Origin: an uncultured Lachnospiraceae bacterium
GTDB lineage: Bacteria > Bacillota > Clostridia > Lachnospirales > Lachnospiraceae
Assembly: GCA_947363565.1 (NCBI GenBank)
Contig: CANAPP010000001.1
Coordinates: forward strand, 1-64,000
Length of the DNA: 64,000 nt
Direction: 5' to 3'
Shown: one piece after another, positions 1 through 7,422 of the stretch
How the letters are laid out: every line of letters starts with the position of its first letter
Numbering within the stretch: the first letter of the stretch is position 1
Notes under the pieces: generated by a model
What the model was told of the DNA's origin: nothing
Database searches by the model: none
Seen by the model: only the letters and a program-made list of their open reading frames with translations
Program-made: the position numbers and the translations under genes

Positions 1-8
1 ATAGAGCA

Positions 9-52
9 AGGGTGCCACTTGATCATCTAATTTGATGATTTTGCGACACCCT
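9..52. repeat. Imperfect hairpin near window start
   Basis: AGGGTG (9-14) pairs with CACCCT (47-52), and inside it ATCATC (22-27) pairs with GATGAT (34-39). Just outside lies an 11-base direct repeat, ATTGTCTTTGA, at 54-64 and 71-81. It could be a factor-independent terminator without a clear T-tract, or a worn end of a mobile element whose body lies outside the window. No transposase is visible, so the role is unresolved. Confidence 0.3.
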
Positions 53-152
53 CATTGTCTTTGACCAATTATTGTCTTTGATTATCACGGTCAGTGCGGC
101 AGTAACTGTCGCGCACACAGGAAGAAAGATCAGGTGTGACGTAAATATAACC

Positions 153-1082
153 TTACAGATGCTTCTTTAGCTCAGAAACCTTCTTCTTTGCCGCAATGGA
201 CAGATAGATGAACCGGTTGGCGGGAGTCGGTATGCCGTGCTTTTCCCCCAGCCGGATGACTGTCCCGGCGTATTCTTCAATTTCAATGGGTCTTCCGGCT
301 TCCACATCCTGCAGCATGGACATCTTTTTGTGGGCAGGGTAGCCTAACAGGAACTGGATGATATCGTCCCGGTCCTTGGTAGTGATATTCACTTTTTCTG
401 CTTTGGCAAGTTCCACAATCTCGTCAATGCAGAGCCGGATGATCTCCACGATTTCGTCCACCTGCTCAAAATATCCGCATTCCACCCCAATCTCCACAGC
501 TGCCTGGGAGCCTCCGGTGTTCAGCATCCATTTCCGCCACTGGATACGCTTCATGTCCTCGTAAATGTTGGCATTGAGGCCTGATCTGGAAAGGCATTCG
601 CGGATCTCAGCGACTTCGGGCGCTATGGGATTGTTAAAGGCATAGCCGAGCTGTATCTCGCCGGTAGTGGTATAATATACCTTGTGGCCGGTCCGGTGGG
701 CGTCCGTGCGGATCATCACCCCGTAGAGCACCCGGTTATCCGGAAAGGCAGCCTTCAGCCGTTCAGTCGCCATGATCCCGTTGAGGAGAGGCAGGATGAT
801 GGTATCTTCATTGATCAGCGGACGGATATCTGCGATCACAGAGTCCAGGCTGTAGCTTTTTACTGCGACAATCAGAAGGTTAAGCCGGATATCCTGGGAG
901 CTGTCTGAGTAGATTATGGGCTTTAATGTGCGGTCATTGATGGAGAGTCCGTTTTTTCGCATCCGCTCTGCCCGCTCGCCGGAAGCCAGCAGGTAAAAAT
1001 TATCCGGGTACGCAAGGAACAGGTGGGAGATAAGGATGCTTCCCACGGAACCTGCGCCGATGACACCAATATTTTTTATCAT
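153..1082 (-). CDS. Ketopantoate reductase-like oxidoreductase (ApbA/PanE family)
   Basis: The product of 309 residues starts with a Rossmann dinucleotide-binding motif, GVIGAGSVGS, and has the length and two-domain layout of 2-dehydropantoate 2-reductases (N-terminal NADP-binding domain, helical C-terminal substrate domain from about residue 180). The family reduces ketopantoate to pantoate for coenzyme A synthesis, but many paralogues act on other 2-oxo acids. The start at 1082 is preferred over an ATG six bases upstream because the sequence AAGGGG then lies about 7 bases away. It follows the CapK-like gene by 16 bases on the same strand, so the two are probably co-transcribed; that context suggests a role tied to the neighbouring glycan genes rather than certain pantothenate synthesis. 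No panB or panC is nearby, so the true substrate is unknown. Confidence 0.8.
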   Translation of the reverse strand: MIKNIGVIGAGSVGSILISHLFLAYPDNFYLLASGERAERMRKNGLSINDRTLKPIIYSDSSQDIRLNLLIVAVKSYSLDSVIADIRPLINEDTIILPLLNGIMATERLKAAFPDNRVLYGVMIRTDAHRTGHKVYYTTTGEIQLGYAFNNPIAPEVAEIRECLSRSGLNANIYEDMKRIQWRKWMLNTGGSQAAVEIGVECGYFEQVDEIVEIIRLCIDEIVELAKAEKVNITTKDRDDIIQFLLGYPAHKKMSMLQDVEAGRPIEIEEYAGTVIRLGEKHGIPTPANRFIYLSIAAKKKVSELKKHL

Positions 1083-1098
1083 GATCATTCCCCTTTAT

Positions 1099-2421
1099 CT
1101 AAGTTTCATCTTTGATTTCACAGGCGAAGCAGCGCATTTTCCCGTTTTTGTCCGGAGGGATGACATCCAGCCACTCGAAATGGAGGGTGAATTCGTCCTT
1201 GAACAGCTCGGACATTTTTTTGCGGAAAAAGCTTTCGATCGCTTCTTTTGTGTTAGTAGTATTATTCGGATCTTTGACCAACTGTATACGCATATCATGG
1301 TAAGTTTCCTGAATAAACCGAAACTGCGCGATCCCGACGATGCCGTTGGGGATCTTCATCAGGTAGAGCGCGGAGGTCTCGGCGCTGTGCTCATGCTTTA
1401 CCAGGTCGTTGACCCTGCCCTGGATGGATTTGATGTAGCGCACGCCGTCTAAGGTGACAGAGGTCGCCCGGTCGCCGATCTCATAATTGATGAATGGGAA
1501 ATCTTTCTTAAACAGGGTAGTGACGATCACTCTGCCGTCATCGGTCAGCCGGTTATTGTCGTCATAAATATTGACGACGTGGGTGTCGCTGTTAATATAG
1601 TAGAGCTCTTCGCCGGGGAGCTGTACGACGCAGCTTCCGGTCTCGGAGCTTCCGTAAGCGTCAAACAGGCCGTCGCCGAAGGCTTCCGTCAGGATCTTCC
1701 TCGTCATGTCGTCCACCATCTCGCTTACCGGCGTGTAGAGCTTCGGCTTGTAGATCTTCAGGTTGTGGCGTTTAGCATAGAGAGCCATGCGGACAAGGCA
1801 GTTGCGCCTGAAGCACAGCACGTCCGGCTTGTATGCATTCAGCTCGCGGATGATGTCGCGGATGCCGTCGCCCACACAGTTATCCTCAGAGACAACCTTG
1901 CGCCGCATAAGCCCGAACTTCTGGATAATAGAATCCCCTTTTTTCGGGTCGATCTTTTTGTGGCTGGTGACGAAGGAAAACAGCTTTCCGCGTAACGGAT
2001 GATAGCCCGCGTACATGAGGACGCGGATCCAGTTGGCATCCACGCAGGCAGATTCCCGCTGGGTCTGGATGAACTTAAGCGGCACGCCTGAGGAACCGCT
2101 GGTGGAGAGGATCGTCCACCGCTTGTGCATCTTTGGATGCTTTTCATACTCCTCCTGCATCCAGAGCCTTAAGTCAGCCCGCGTTGTGATGGGGAACTTA
2201 GCCAGATCCTCCGGCGTGTGGAAATCGTCCGGCGTCAGATGGTTTTCCTTAAAGCGCTTCCGGTAAAAGGGGATCTTGTAGGCGCGCTTCATCAGCTCGT
2301 GCACCTTCTTTCCCTGCCGCCTGCGGATAAACGCCCGGTCCGTGGGGATCTTCTTGTCCAGCTTCATAAGATAATAAAATGTCATCACATTCTTTAATTT
2401 TTTCTCAATCACAAATGCCAT
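1099..2421 (-). CDS. CapK/PaaK-like AMP-forming ligase
   Basis: This 440-residue protein belongs to the phenylacetate-CoA ligase-like branch of adenylate-forming enzymes, shown by the phosphate-binding loop STSGSSGVPLKF near residue 115, a later YGSSETG motif, and a YEIGDRA segment typical of the family. Members found beside polysaccharide genes are called CapK; their substrate is generally not known, but the chemistry is activation of a carboxylate with ATP. An in-frame extension up to 2682 exists, but the start at 2421 has a good ribosome site (AAAGGAG, 7-8 bases upstream) and begins the conserved region. A sigma-A-like promoter lies just upstream (2483-2511). It is divergent from the flippase and forms a pair with the downstream reductase. 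An acyl donor for a surface glycan is a reasonable inference, not shown. Confidence 0.78.
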   Translation of the reverse strand: MAFVIEKKLKNVMTFYYLMKLDKKIPTDRAFIRRRQGKKVHELMKRAYKIPFYRKRFKENHLTPDDFHTPEDLAKFPITTRADLRLWMQEEYEKHPKMHKRWTILSTSGSSGVPLKFIQTQRESACVDANWIRVLMYAGYHPLRGKLFSFVTSHKKIDPKKGDSIIQKFGLMRRKVVSEDNCVGDGIRDIIRELNAYKPDVLCFRRNCLVRMALYAKRHNLKIYKPKLYTPVSEMVDDMTRKILTEAFGDGLFDAYGSSETGSCVVQLPGEELYYINSDTHVVNIYDDNNRLTDDGRVIVTTLFKKDFPFINYEIGDRATSVTLDGVRYIKSIQGRVNDLVKHEHSAETSALYLMKIPNGIVGIAQFRFIQETYHDMRIQLVKDPNNTTNTKEAIESFFRKKMSELFKDEFTLHFEWLDVIPPDKNGKMRCFACEIKDET

Positions 2422-2482
2422 CGTAAATTCTCCTTTCTGTAGCGCAAAAATGGCATAACACTGCAAGAGACTTGCGTACTCA

Positions 2483-2511
2483 ATTTTAACATAATTATGG
2501 AAGAAACTCAA
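2483..2511 (-). promoter_or_regulatory. Predicted sigma-A promoter for CapK-like operon
   Basis: On the minus strand TTGAGT (2506-2511) and TAAAAT (2483-2488) are separated by 17 bases, with a TGT triplet directly before the -10 box giving an extended -10. The predicted start of transcription lies about 55 bases before the CapK-like start codon. Confidence 0.6.
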
Positions 2512-2694
2512 GGATTGGGTGTCTTGCGAAAGCGCAGTTTTTGTGTAATAATGTAATTGCTGCTCATTTTGGATGCCAAATCTTTGCAATCTCTTGGGAA
2601 TCTTTGAAGTGAGGTCTGGCATCGACAAAAGGATCAGCAGCTTACAGCGCCAAAAATACCGCCGGAGAGCGGAATTGATCATAGAGGGAAGAAT

Positions 2695-4131
2695 ATGCAG
2701 AACAGTAAATTAAACAGGCTTGCGTTTAAGGCAGGGATTTTTTATATCGTGGGACAGCTTTTTATCCGGGGGATCACATTTTTAACGACGCCCATCTACA
2801 CGCGGCTTTTGTCGAAGGCGCAGTACGGGGAGATCAGGGTCTATGAGTCCTGGCTCCTTATTATGGTGCCGGTCATGTCTCTCTGTCTTTTTCGGAGTGT
2901 TGACCGGGCAAAATATGACATGGGAGAAAAGTACAACGAGTATGTATCCAGCGTCCAGACATTATCTTACCTTTCGATAACCGGATTTTTTGGGCTGTGC
3001 ATGCTGTTTCGACCGCAGATGCAGAAGTTCTGGGGGATGACGGACGTGATGTTCTTCATGGCATTTTTGTATGTGTTCGGCTATACCAGCATCCTGTTCA
3101 TGCAGCGGCGGGAGAAGCAGATGATGCGCTATAAGGCCAGTATCTTCATCACGACGGTGACGATCGTCCCGGCGACGGTGCTGTCCATCCTTCTCATCTA
3201 TCTCGGGCGGGTGAATGGGTATACAGACAAGCTGGTGGAACTTCGGGTATGGGGATTTTACGTGCCCCAGGTACTTGGCGGCCTTCTGGTGGCAGTACTC
3301 CTATGGAAGCAGGGCGGTAAGTTTATCCGGCGGGAATACTGGAAATATGCCTTGAAATACAGCCTTCCGCTGATTCCGGAGATGCTCTCTATCCAGATCA
3401 TGAACCAGGCGGACAAGATCATGATCCAGTTTCTGGTAGGGTATGAGTATACCGGGATCTTTGCCTTGGGCACGACGATCTCCTTCATTATCTGGATCGT
3501 GGAGGATTCGGTGTGGAATGCGTTTCTGCCCTGGATGTACGAGAAGATATCGGCAGGCGAGACAGAAGATATCGAGAGCCCGTGGACGATCCTGATGCAC
3601 GGTTTCGGCATCCTGTCCTGGTTCCTTGTGGCGCTGGCGCCGGAGATCGTGGCAGTCTTAGGTTCTTCGGAATACCGCATGGCGGTATTTCTTATCGCGC
3701 CCATGGTGACCGGAACGCTGCTCAGGTTTTACAGCTATATCTATACGGCAATCCAGAATTATTATAAAAAGACGGCTTATGTGGCGGCCGGGACGATCAT
3801 CACGATGGTCATTAACGTGATCTTAAACTATGTATGTATCTTAAGGTTCGGCTATATGGCGGCGGCCTACACGACAGCCGCCAGCTACTTTATCCTTCTT
3901 TTGATGCAGGGGTTACTGGAAAAGATGGTTGCCGGAAGGATCATCATTCCATTAAAAAAGAGCGTGATGATCTCGGTGACCTATCTCGCTCTTAATCTCG
4001 TGACGATGGAGCTGTTCGCGTTTAAATGGTATGTCAGATACCTGGTGGTCCTGGCGGCGACAGCGCTTGCCATAAAATGGATATTGCCGCAGTTTCTTAA
4101 AGTGGTCAAGGATTTTAAGAAGCAGGGGTGA
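2695..4131 (+). CDS. Polysaccharide flippase (MATE/MviN-Wzx superfamily)
   Basis: The 478-residue protein is strongly hydrophobic with about 12-14 predicted membrane helices spread over its whole length, and opens with the pattern seen in oligosaccharide flippases (a short basic N-terminus, then GIFYIVGQLF and the TPIYTRLLS segment near residue 33). Members carry undecaprenyl-linked sugars across the membrane. Its start has AGAGGG about 7 bases upstream. It faces the ATP-grasp gene and their 3' ends overlap by 17 bases, and it is divergent from the CapK-like gene, so it sits between two halves of one glycan locus. The substrate cannot be read from sequence; the neighbouring aminotransferase and polyprenyl-phosphate glycosyltransferase make a lipid-linked amino sugar or oligosaccharide plausible. 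Confidence 0.85.
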   Translation: MQNSKLNRLAFKAGIFYIVGQLFIRGITFLTTPIYTRLLSKAQYGEIRVYESWLLIMVPVMSLCLFRSVDRAKYDMGEKYNEYVSSVQTLSYLSITGFFGLCMLFRPQMQKFWGMTDVMFFMAFLYVFGYTSILFMQRREKQMMRYKASIFITTVTIVPATVLSILLIYLGRVNGYTDKLVELRVWGFYVPQVLGGLLVAVLLWKQGGKFIRREYWKYALKYSLPLIPEMLSIQIMNQADKIMIQFLVGYEYTGIFALGTTISFIIWIVEDSVWNAFLPWMYEKISAGETEDIESPWTILMHGFGILSWFLVALAPEIVAVLGSSEYRMAVFLIAPMVTGTLLRFYSYIYTAIQNYYKKTAYVAAGTIITMVINVILNYVCILRFGYMAAAYTTAASYFILLLMQGLLEKMVAGRIIIPLKKSVMISVTYLALNLVTMELFAFKWYVRYLVVLAATALAIKWILPQFLKVVKDFKKQG

Positions 4132-5308
4132 TATCGATCTCTATATTTTCCAGGGCTTTGTGCAGCGTAGCGACAGCCTGTTCGATGGTCTCGCCCTTTG
4201 TGATCACATGGCCGATGCGGTGAGGGCCGACCCGGAATTTCTCCACATGGTCTCCGGGCTTATAGTCGAACTGGACGTCGTAGATGTCCGGGTTTTCCGG
4301 GTTGCGGTCAGTCTGGCTTTTGATGGTGCCGCTTGTCTTTTCACTGCGCAGCAACATACTGGCGTTGGGAACGGCTGACCGTCCGCAGTCAAAGACAACG
4401 TCCTCGCCCAGGGCGCAGCGCAGGATCTTCTCATAGTAGTCAAAGCCGTAGTAGATGGATACCAGCTCGGCCAGGCAGGTGGCACCGGAGCGTCCGCCAA
4501 TCTCAAGGACATAGGTTTTCCCGTCTTTCAGGATGAAATCCGCGTTGATGGCGCAGTTGTCAAGTCCCATGGCGCGGATAGCAGCGGCAAGCTGTTCCCT
4601 AGCATCCTCAATCACCGAAGGCGCAAGGTCATAAGGGGCGAAATGCCCGATAGGAACGCCGGTATCGCCCTTGAATACGTAGTCGCCGTGGGGCAGGATA
4701 AAGGAGACTTCTCCCCGGTAGACAAAAGCCTGGGCGCCGAATTCTTCCCCTTCGATAAATTCTTCGACAAGATAATAATCAGATCTCGTATTTTCTTTTA
4801 CGTTCCGGATGGCTGCGTCAAAATCCGCCTCAGTGTCCACCCGCACGATGCCGCGGCTCCCCGAGGAATCCACGGACTTGAAGATAAGTGGGAAGTTAAG
4901 TGCGGAAACTCTTGACGGAACATCGTCGGCATTAAGAGGAATCTCACGGAACTTGGCAGTCCTTACCCCGTGCGCTTCGTACTTCGATTTCATCAGAAAC
5001 TTGTTGGCAGCGACTTTGGCTGCTTCAAAGGAGAGACCGCAAAGCTTAAGCTCGTCGCAGACCTTCCCGATAGTGATCACGGCTACATCCGTGCCGGCGG
5101 TGACAATCCCGTCAATCTGTTCATCCCTTGCAATCTCAAGGACCTTCTCATAGTCGGTGGTGTCCTCGTAGTACACCTTATCCGCCAAAGGAAAGCCTGG
5201 ATAGTTGCCCGGTATGCTCACCACGATGGAATAGATGCCGAGACGCTTTGCCGTTTTGATCAGCGGAACCTGGTAGACACCGGCGCCGAGAATCATAATT
5301 TTCTTCAT
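4115..5308 (-). CDS. ATP-grasp ligase (carboxylate-amine/thiol ligase type)
   Basis: The 397-residue protein has a pre-ATP-grasp Rossmann-like N-terminus (KKIMILGAGVYQVPLI), a central ATP-grasp fold with the nucleotide-binding SGSRGI loop near residue 155, and the metal-binding VLEIGGRSGAT motif near residue 268, as in PurK/carbamoyl-phosphate-synthase-like ligases. Such enzymes join a carboxylate, activated as acyl phosphate, to an amine or other nucleophile. The start at 5308 has AGGAGG 8 bases upstream; the longer frame to 5350 would run into the preceding gene. It lies one base after the glycosyltransferase stop, so it is translationally linked to it. In this locus it could attach an amino acid or other acid to an amino sugar made by the upstream aminotransferase, which is inference. 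Its tail overlaps the convergent flippase gene. Confidence 0.82.
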   Translation of the reverse strand: MKKIMILGAGVYQVPLIKTAKRLGIYSIVVSIPGNYPGFPLADKVYYEDTTDYEKVLEIARDEQIDGIVTAGTDVAVITIGKVCDELKLCGLSFEAAKVAANKFLMKSKYEAHGVRTAKFREIPLNADDVPSRVSALNFPLIFKSVDSSGSRGIVRVDTEADFDAAIRNVKENTRSDYYLVEEFIEGEEFGAQAFVYRGEVSFILPHGDYVFKGDTGVPIGHFAPYDLAPSVIEDAREQLAAAIRAMGLDNCAINADFILKDGKTYVLEIGGRSGATCLAELVSIYYGFDYYEKILRCALGEDVVFDCGRSAVPNASMLLRSEKTSGTIKSQTDRNPENPDIYDVQFDYKPGDHVEKFRVGPHRIGHVITKGETIEQAVATLHKALENIEIDITPAS

Positions 5309-5309
5309 G

Positions 5310-6248
5310 TTAAGAATCCTCCTTTTTCGTGTATATTTTTCGGACGACAAACTGTGGGTAACGGCTCATGCCAAGGAACATCCTGCCTAAATATTCGCCG
5401 ATCAGCCCCAAAAACAGCAGGTTGACCCCGGAAAAGAAGCAGATAGCCACCATCATGGAGGGCCAGCCAATGGCCATGGAGGGGACTAAGAGCTTCCGGA
5501 CCACGATAAACGCGGCGCCTAAGATCCCAAGCAGTGAGAAGATGTATCCGCAGTAAGTGGCAAGCCTTAAAGGGACGATGGAATAGCCCATGATGTTAGA
5601 CCACAGTCCGACCAGCTTTTTAAAGGTATAGTTGGAGGTCCCCACCTCCCGTTCAAAGTGCTTCACCGGAACACTGCTGATATTGCGGGTAGTCCTGAGG
5701 AAAAGCCCCTGTAAATGGGTGTACTGGCTCTTGTACTGGACCACATAATCCCGGATGAACCGGCGGATGATCCAGAAGCTCGAGGTCTTCATATCCCTGG
5801 GCTTCCCGATGAGGATCCGCACGGACAGATAGTTGACATAGCTTCCGAAGTTGCGGAACAGGCTGTGCTTTTTCTGAGGATAGTAGCCATACACGATGTC
5901 AAAGCCCTTGTCAAATTCCGCGAAGAGCACGGGGAGCTGAGAGGGGTGTGTCTGCATATCATCGTCCATGGCGATGAGCGTATCGCCCTCGGCGTAGTTA
6001 AGTCCGGCCATCACAGCGTTATGCTGCCCGGAATTCTTGGCAAGCTCCACGATCTTCACGCAGGGGTAATCGTCGGCGAGAGATTCAAGCTCCGCAACCG
6101 TCGCCCCGCCGTCGGGGGAGTAATCGTCCACCAGCACGAATTCATAAGGGGTTCTCTTTTCGCGTTCCAGCTCCTGCATCGTAAGCTCCACGACTTTTCG
6201 GATCGTCCGCGCGGAGTTATAGCAGGGTATAATGATCGAATATAACAT
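5310..6248 (-). CDS. Polyprenyl-phosphate glycosyltransferase, GT2 (CsbB/GtrB/ArnC-like)
   Basis: The 312-residue protein opens with the GT2 pattern MLYSIIIPCYNSA, has VLVDDYSPDGG near residue 37 and the metal-binding AMDDDMQTHPSQ near residue 93, and ends with two membrane helices (about 225-300), the arrangement of enzymes that move a sugar from a nucleotide carrier to undecaprenyl phosphate at the inner face of the membrane. The start at 6248 has AGGAG about 12 bases upstream. It lies 23 bases after the aminotransferase and one base before the ATP-grasp gene in a tight leftward operon. By analogy with CsbB-GtcA-YfhO and with ArnB-ArnC-ArnT, it should load the amino sugar that the YfhO-like protein later transfers. 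The sugar itself is not known. Confidence 0.88.
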   Translation of the reverse strand: MLYSIIIPCYNSARTIRKVVELTMQELEREKRTPYEFVLVDDYSPDGGATVAELESLADDYPCVKIVELAKNSGQHNAVMAGLNYAEGDTLIAMDDDMQTHPSQLPVLFAEFDKGFDIVYGYYPQKKHSLFRNFGSYVNYLSVRILIGKPRDMKTSSFWIIRRFIRDYVVQYKSQYTHLQGLFLRTTRNISSVPVKHFEREVGTSNYTFKKLVGLWSNIMGYSIVPLRLATYCGYIFSLLGILGAAFIVVRKLLVPSMAIGWPSMMVAICFFSGVNLLFLGLIGEYLGRMFLGMSRYPQFVVRKIYTKKEDS

Positions 6249-6271
6249 CTTAATTTCTGTCTCCTGTAAAT

Positions 6272-7399
6272 TTATCGGTAGAACTGTGCGATCATTTCGC
6301 ACACAAAGCGCACGTCTTCGGATTCAAGCCCATAGTACATGGGGAGCCGCAAGAGCCGCTCGCTCTCCTTCGTCGTGTAGACGTCCTTGCCGTGAAATCT
6401 TCCGTACCGGACGCCTGCCGGGGCAGAGTGCAGCGGGATGTAGTGGAAGACGGAAGAAATCTCCTGCTCCTTCAAGTACTTGATGAGTGCGGTGCGTTCT
6501 TTTAAATCGGCCGTCTTTATGTAAAACATATGCGCATTATGCTTACATCCGTCCGGAACAGCCGGAAGAGCGATCACCCCTTTTTCAGCGAGAGGGGAGA
6601 GAAGCTCATAGTAAAGGTTCCAGGAAGCCATGCGGTCGTCATAGATCGCTTTTGCCTGCTCAAGCTGGGCGTACAGGTATGCGGCGTTCAGCTCGCTGGG
6701 AAGATAGGAAGACCCTGCCGTAACCCAAGTGTATTTATCAATCTCACCCCGGAAAAATTTGCTGCGGTTGGTACCCTTCTCCCGGATGATCTCCGCCTGC
6801 TCCACCATCTTTCCGTCGCGGATCAGAAGGCATCCGCCCTCGCCCATGCTGTAGTTTTTTGTCTCATGGAAGCTGAAGCACCCGAAATCGCCGATGGTGC
6901 CGAGAGGCTTCCCCTTATATTCGGACATGACGCCCTGTGCGGCATCCTCGATCACCTTAAGGCCGTACCGCCCGGCGATAGCCATGATCGTATCCATCTC
7001 GCAGGAAACGCCCGCGTAGTGGACCGGGACGATGGCTTTCGTCCGCGGGGTGACAGCGTCCTCAATGAGAGTTTCATCAATATTCATGGTATCCGGCCGG
7101 ATGTCCACGAACACAACTTCGGCACCGTTTAACACAAAGGCGTTAGCGGTAGACACAAAGGTGTAAGAGGGCATGATCACCTCGTCCCCCGGCTTGATGT
7201 CACTAAGGAGTGCCGCCATCTCTGTGGCGTGGGTGCAGGAGGTGGTAAGGAGTGCCTTCGCCGTGTGGGTGTGCTCCTCGATCCACGCGCTGCATCTCTT
7301 GGTAAATGCGCCGTCGCCGCAGATTTTGTGGCTTTCGATAGCCTCCGCAATATATTCACTTTCTTTTCCGACACAGGGCGGAACATTAAATTTAATCAT
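6272..7399 (-). CDS. DegT/DnrJ/EryC1 sugar aminotransferase (WecE/RffA-like)
   Basis: This 375-residue PLP enzyme shows the family motifs in order: GDGAFTKRCSAWIEEH near the N-terminus, GDEVIMPSYTFVSTANA near residue 73, VIEDAAQG with the cofactor-contacting aspartate near residue 151, and the lysine-bearing SFHETKNYSMGEGG near residue 178. The N-terminal FNVPPCVGKE and the late FHYIPLHSAP segment fit dTDP-4-keto-6-deoxyglucose transaminases of the WecE type, which make dTDP-4-amino-4,6-dideoxygalactose. The ATG at 7399 has AGGAG 8 bases upstream and is preferred over a GTG one codon earlier. It lies 23 bases after the YfhO-like gene. The nucleotide-sugar substrate must come from genes outside the window, since no RmlA/RmlB homologue is present here. 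Confidence 0.87.
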   Translation of the reverse strand: MIKFNVPPCVGKESEYIAEAIESHKICGDGAFTKRCSAWIEEHTHTAKALLTTSCTHATEMAALLSDIKPGDEVIMPSYTFVSTANAFVLNGAEVVFVDIRPDTMNIDETLIEDAVTPRTKAIVPVHYAGVSCEMDTIMAIAGRYGLKVIEDAAQGVMSEYKGKPLGTIGDFGCFSFHETKNYSMGEGGCLLIRDGKMVEQAEIIREKGTNRSKFFRGEIDKYTWVTAGSSYLPSELNAAYLYAQLEQAKAIYDDRMASWNLYYELLSPLAEKGVIALPAVPDGCKHNAHMFYIKTADLKERTALIKYLKEQEISSVFHYIPLHSAPAGVRYGRFHGKDVYTTKESERLLRLPMYYGLESEDVRFVCEMIAQFYR

Positions 7400-7422
7400 C
7401 ACGATATCTCCTAAAATTTACT

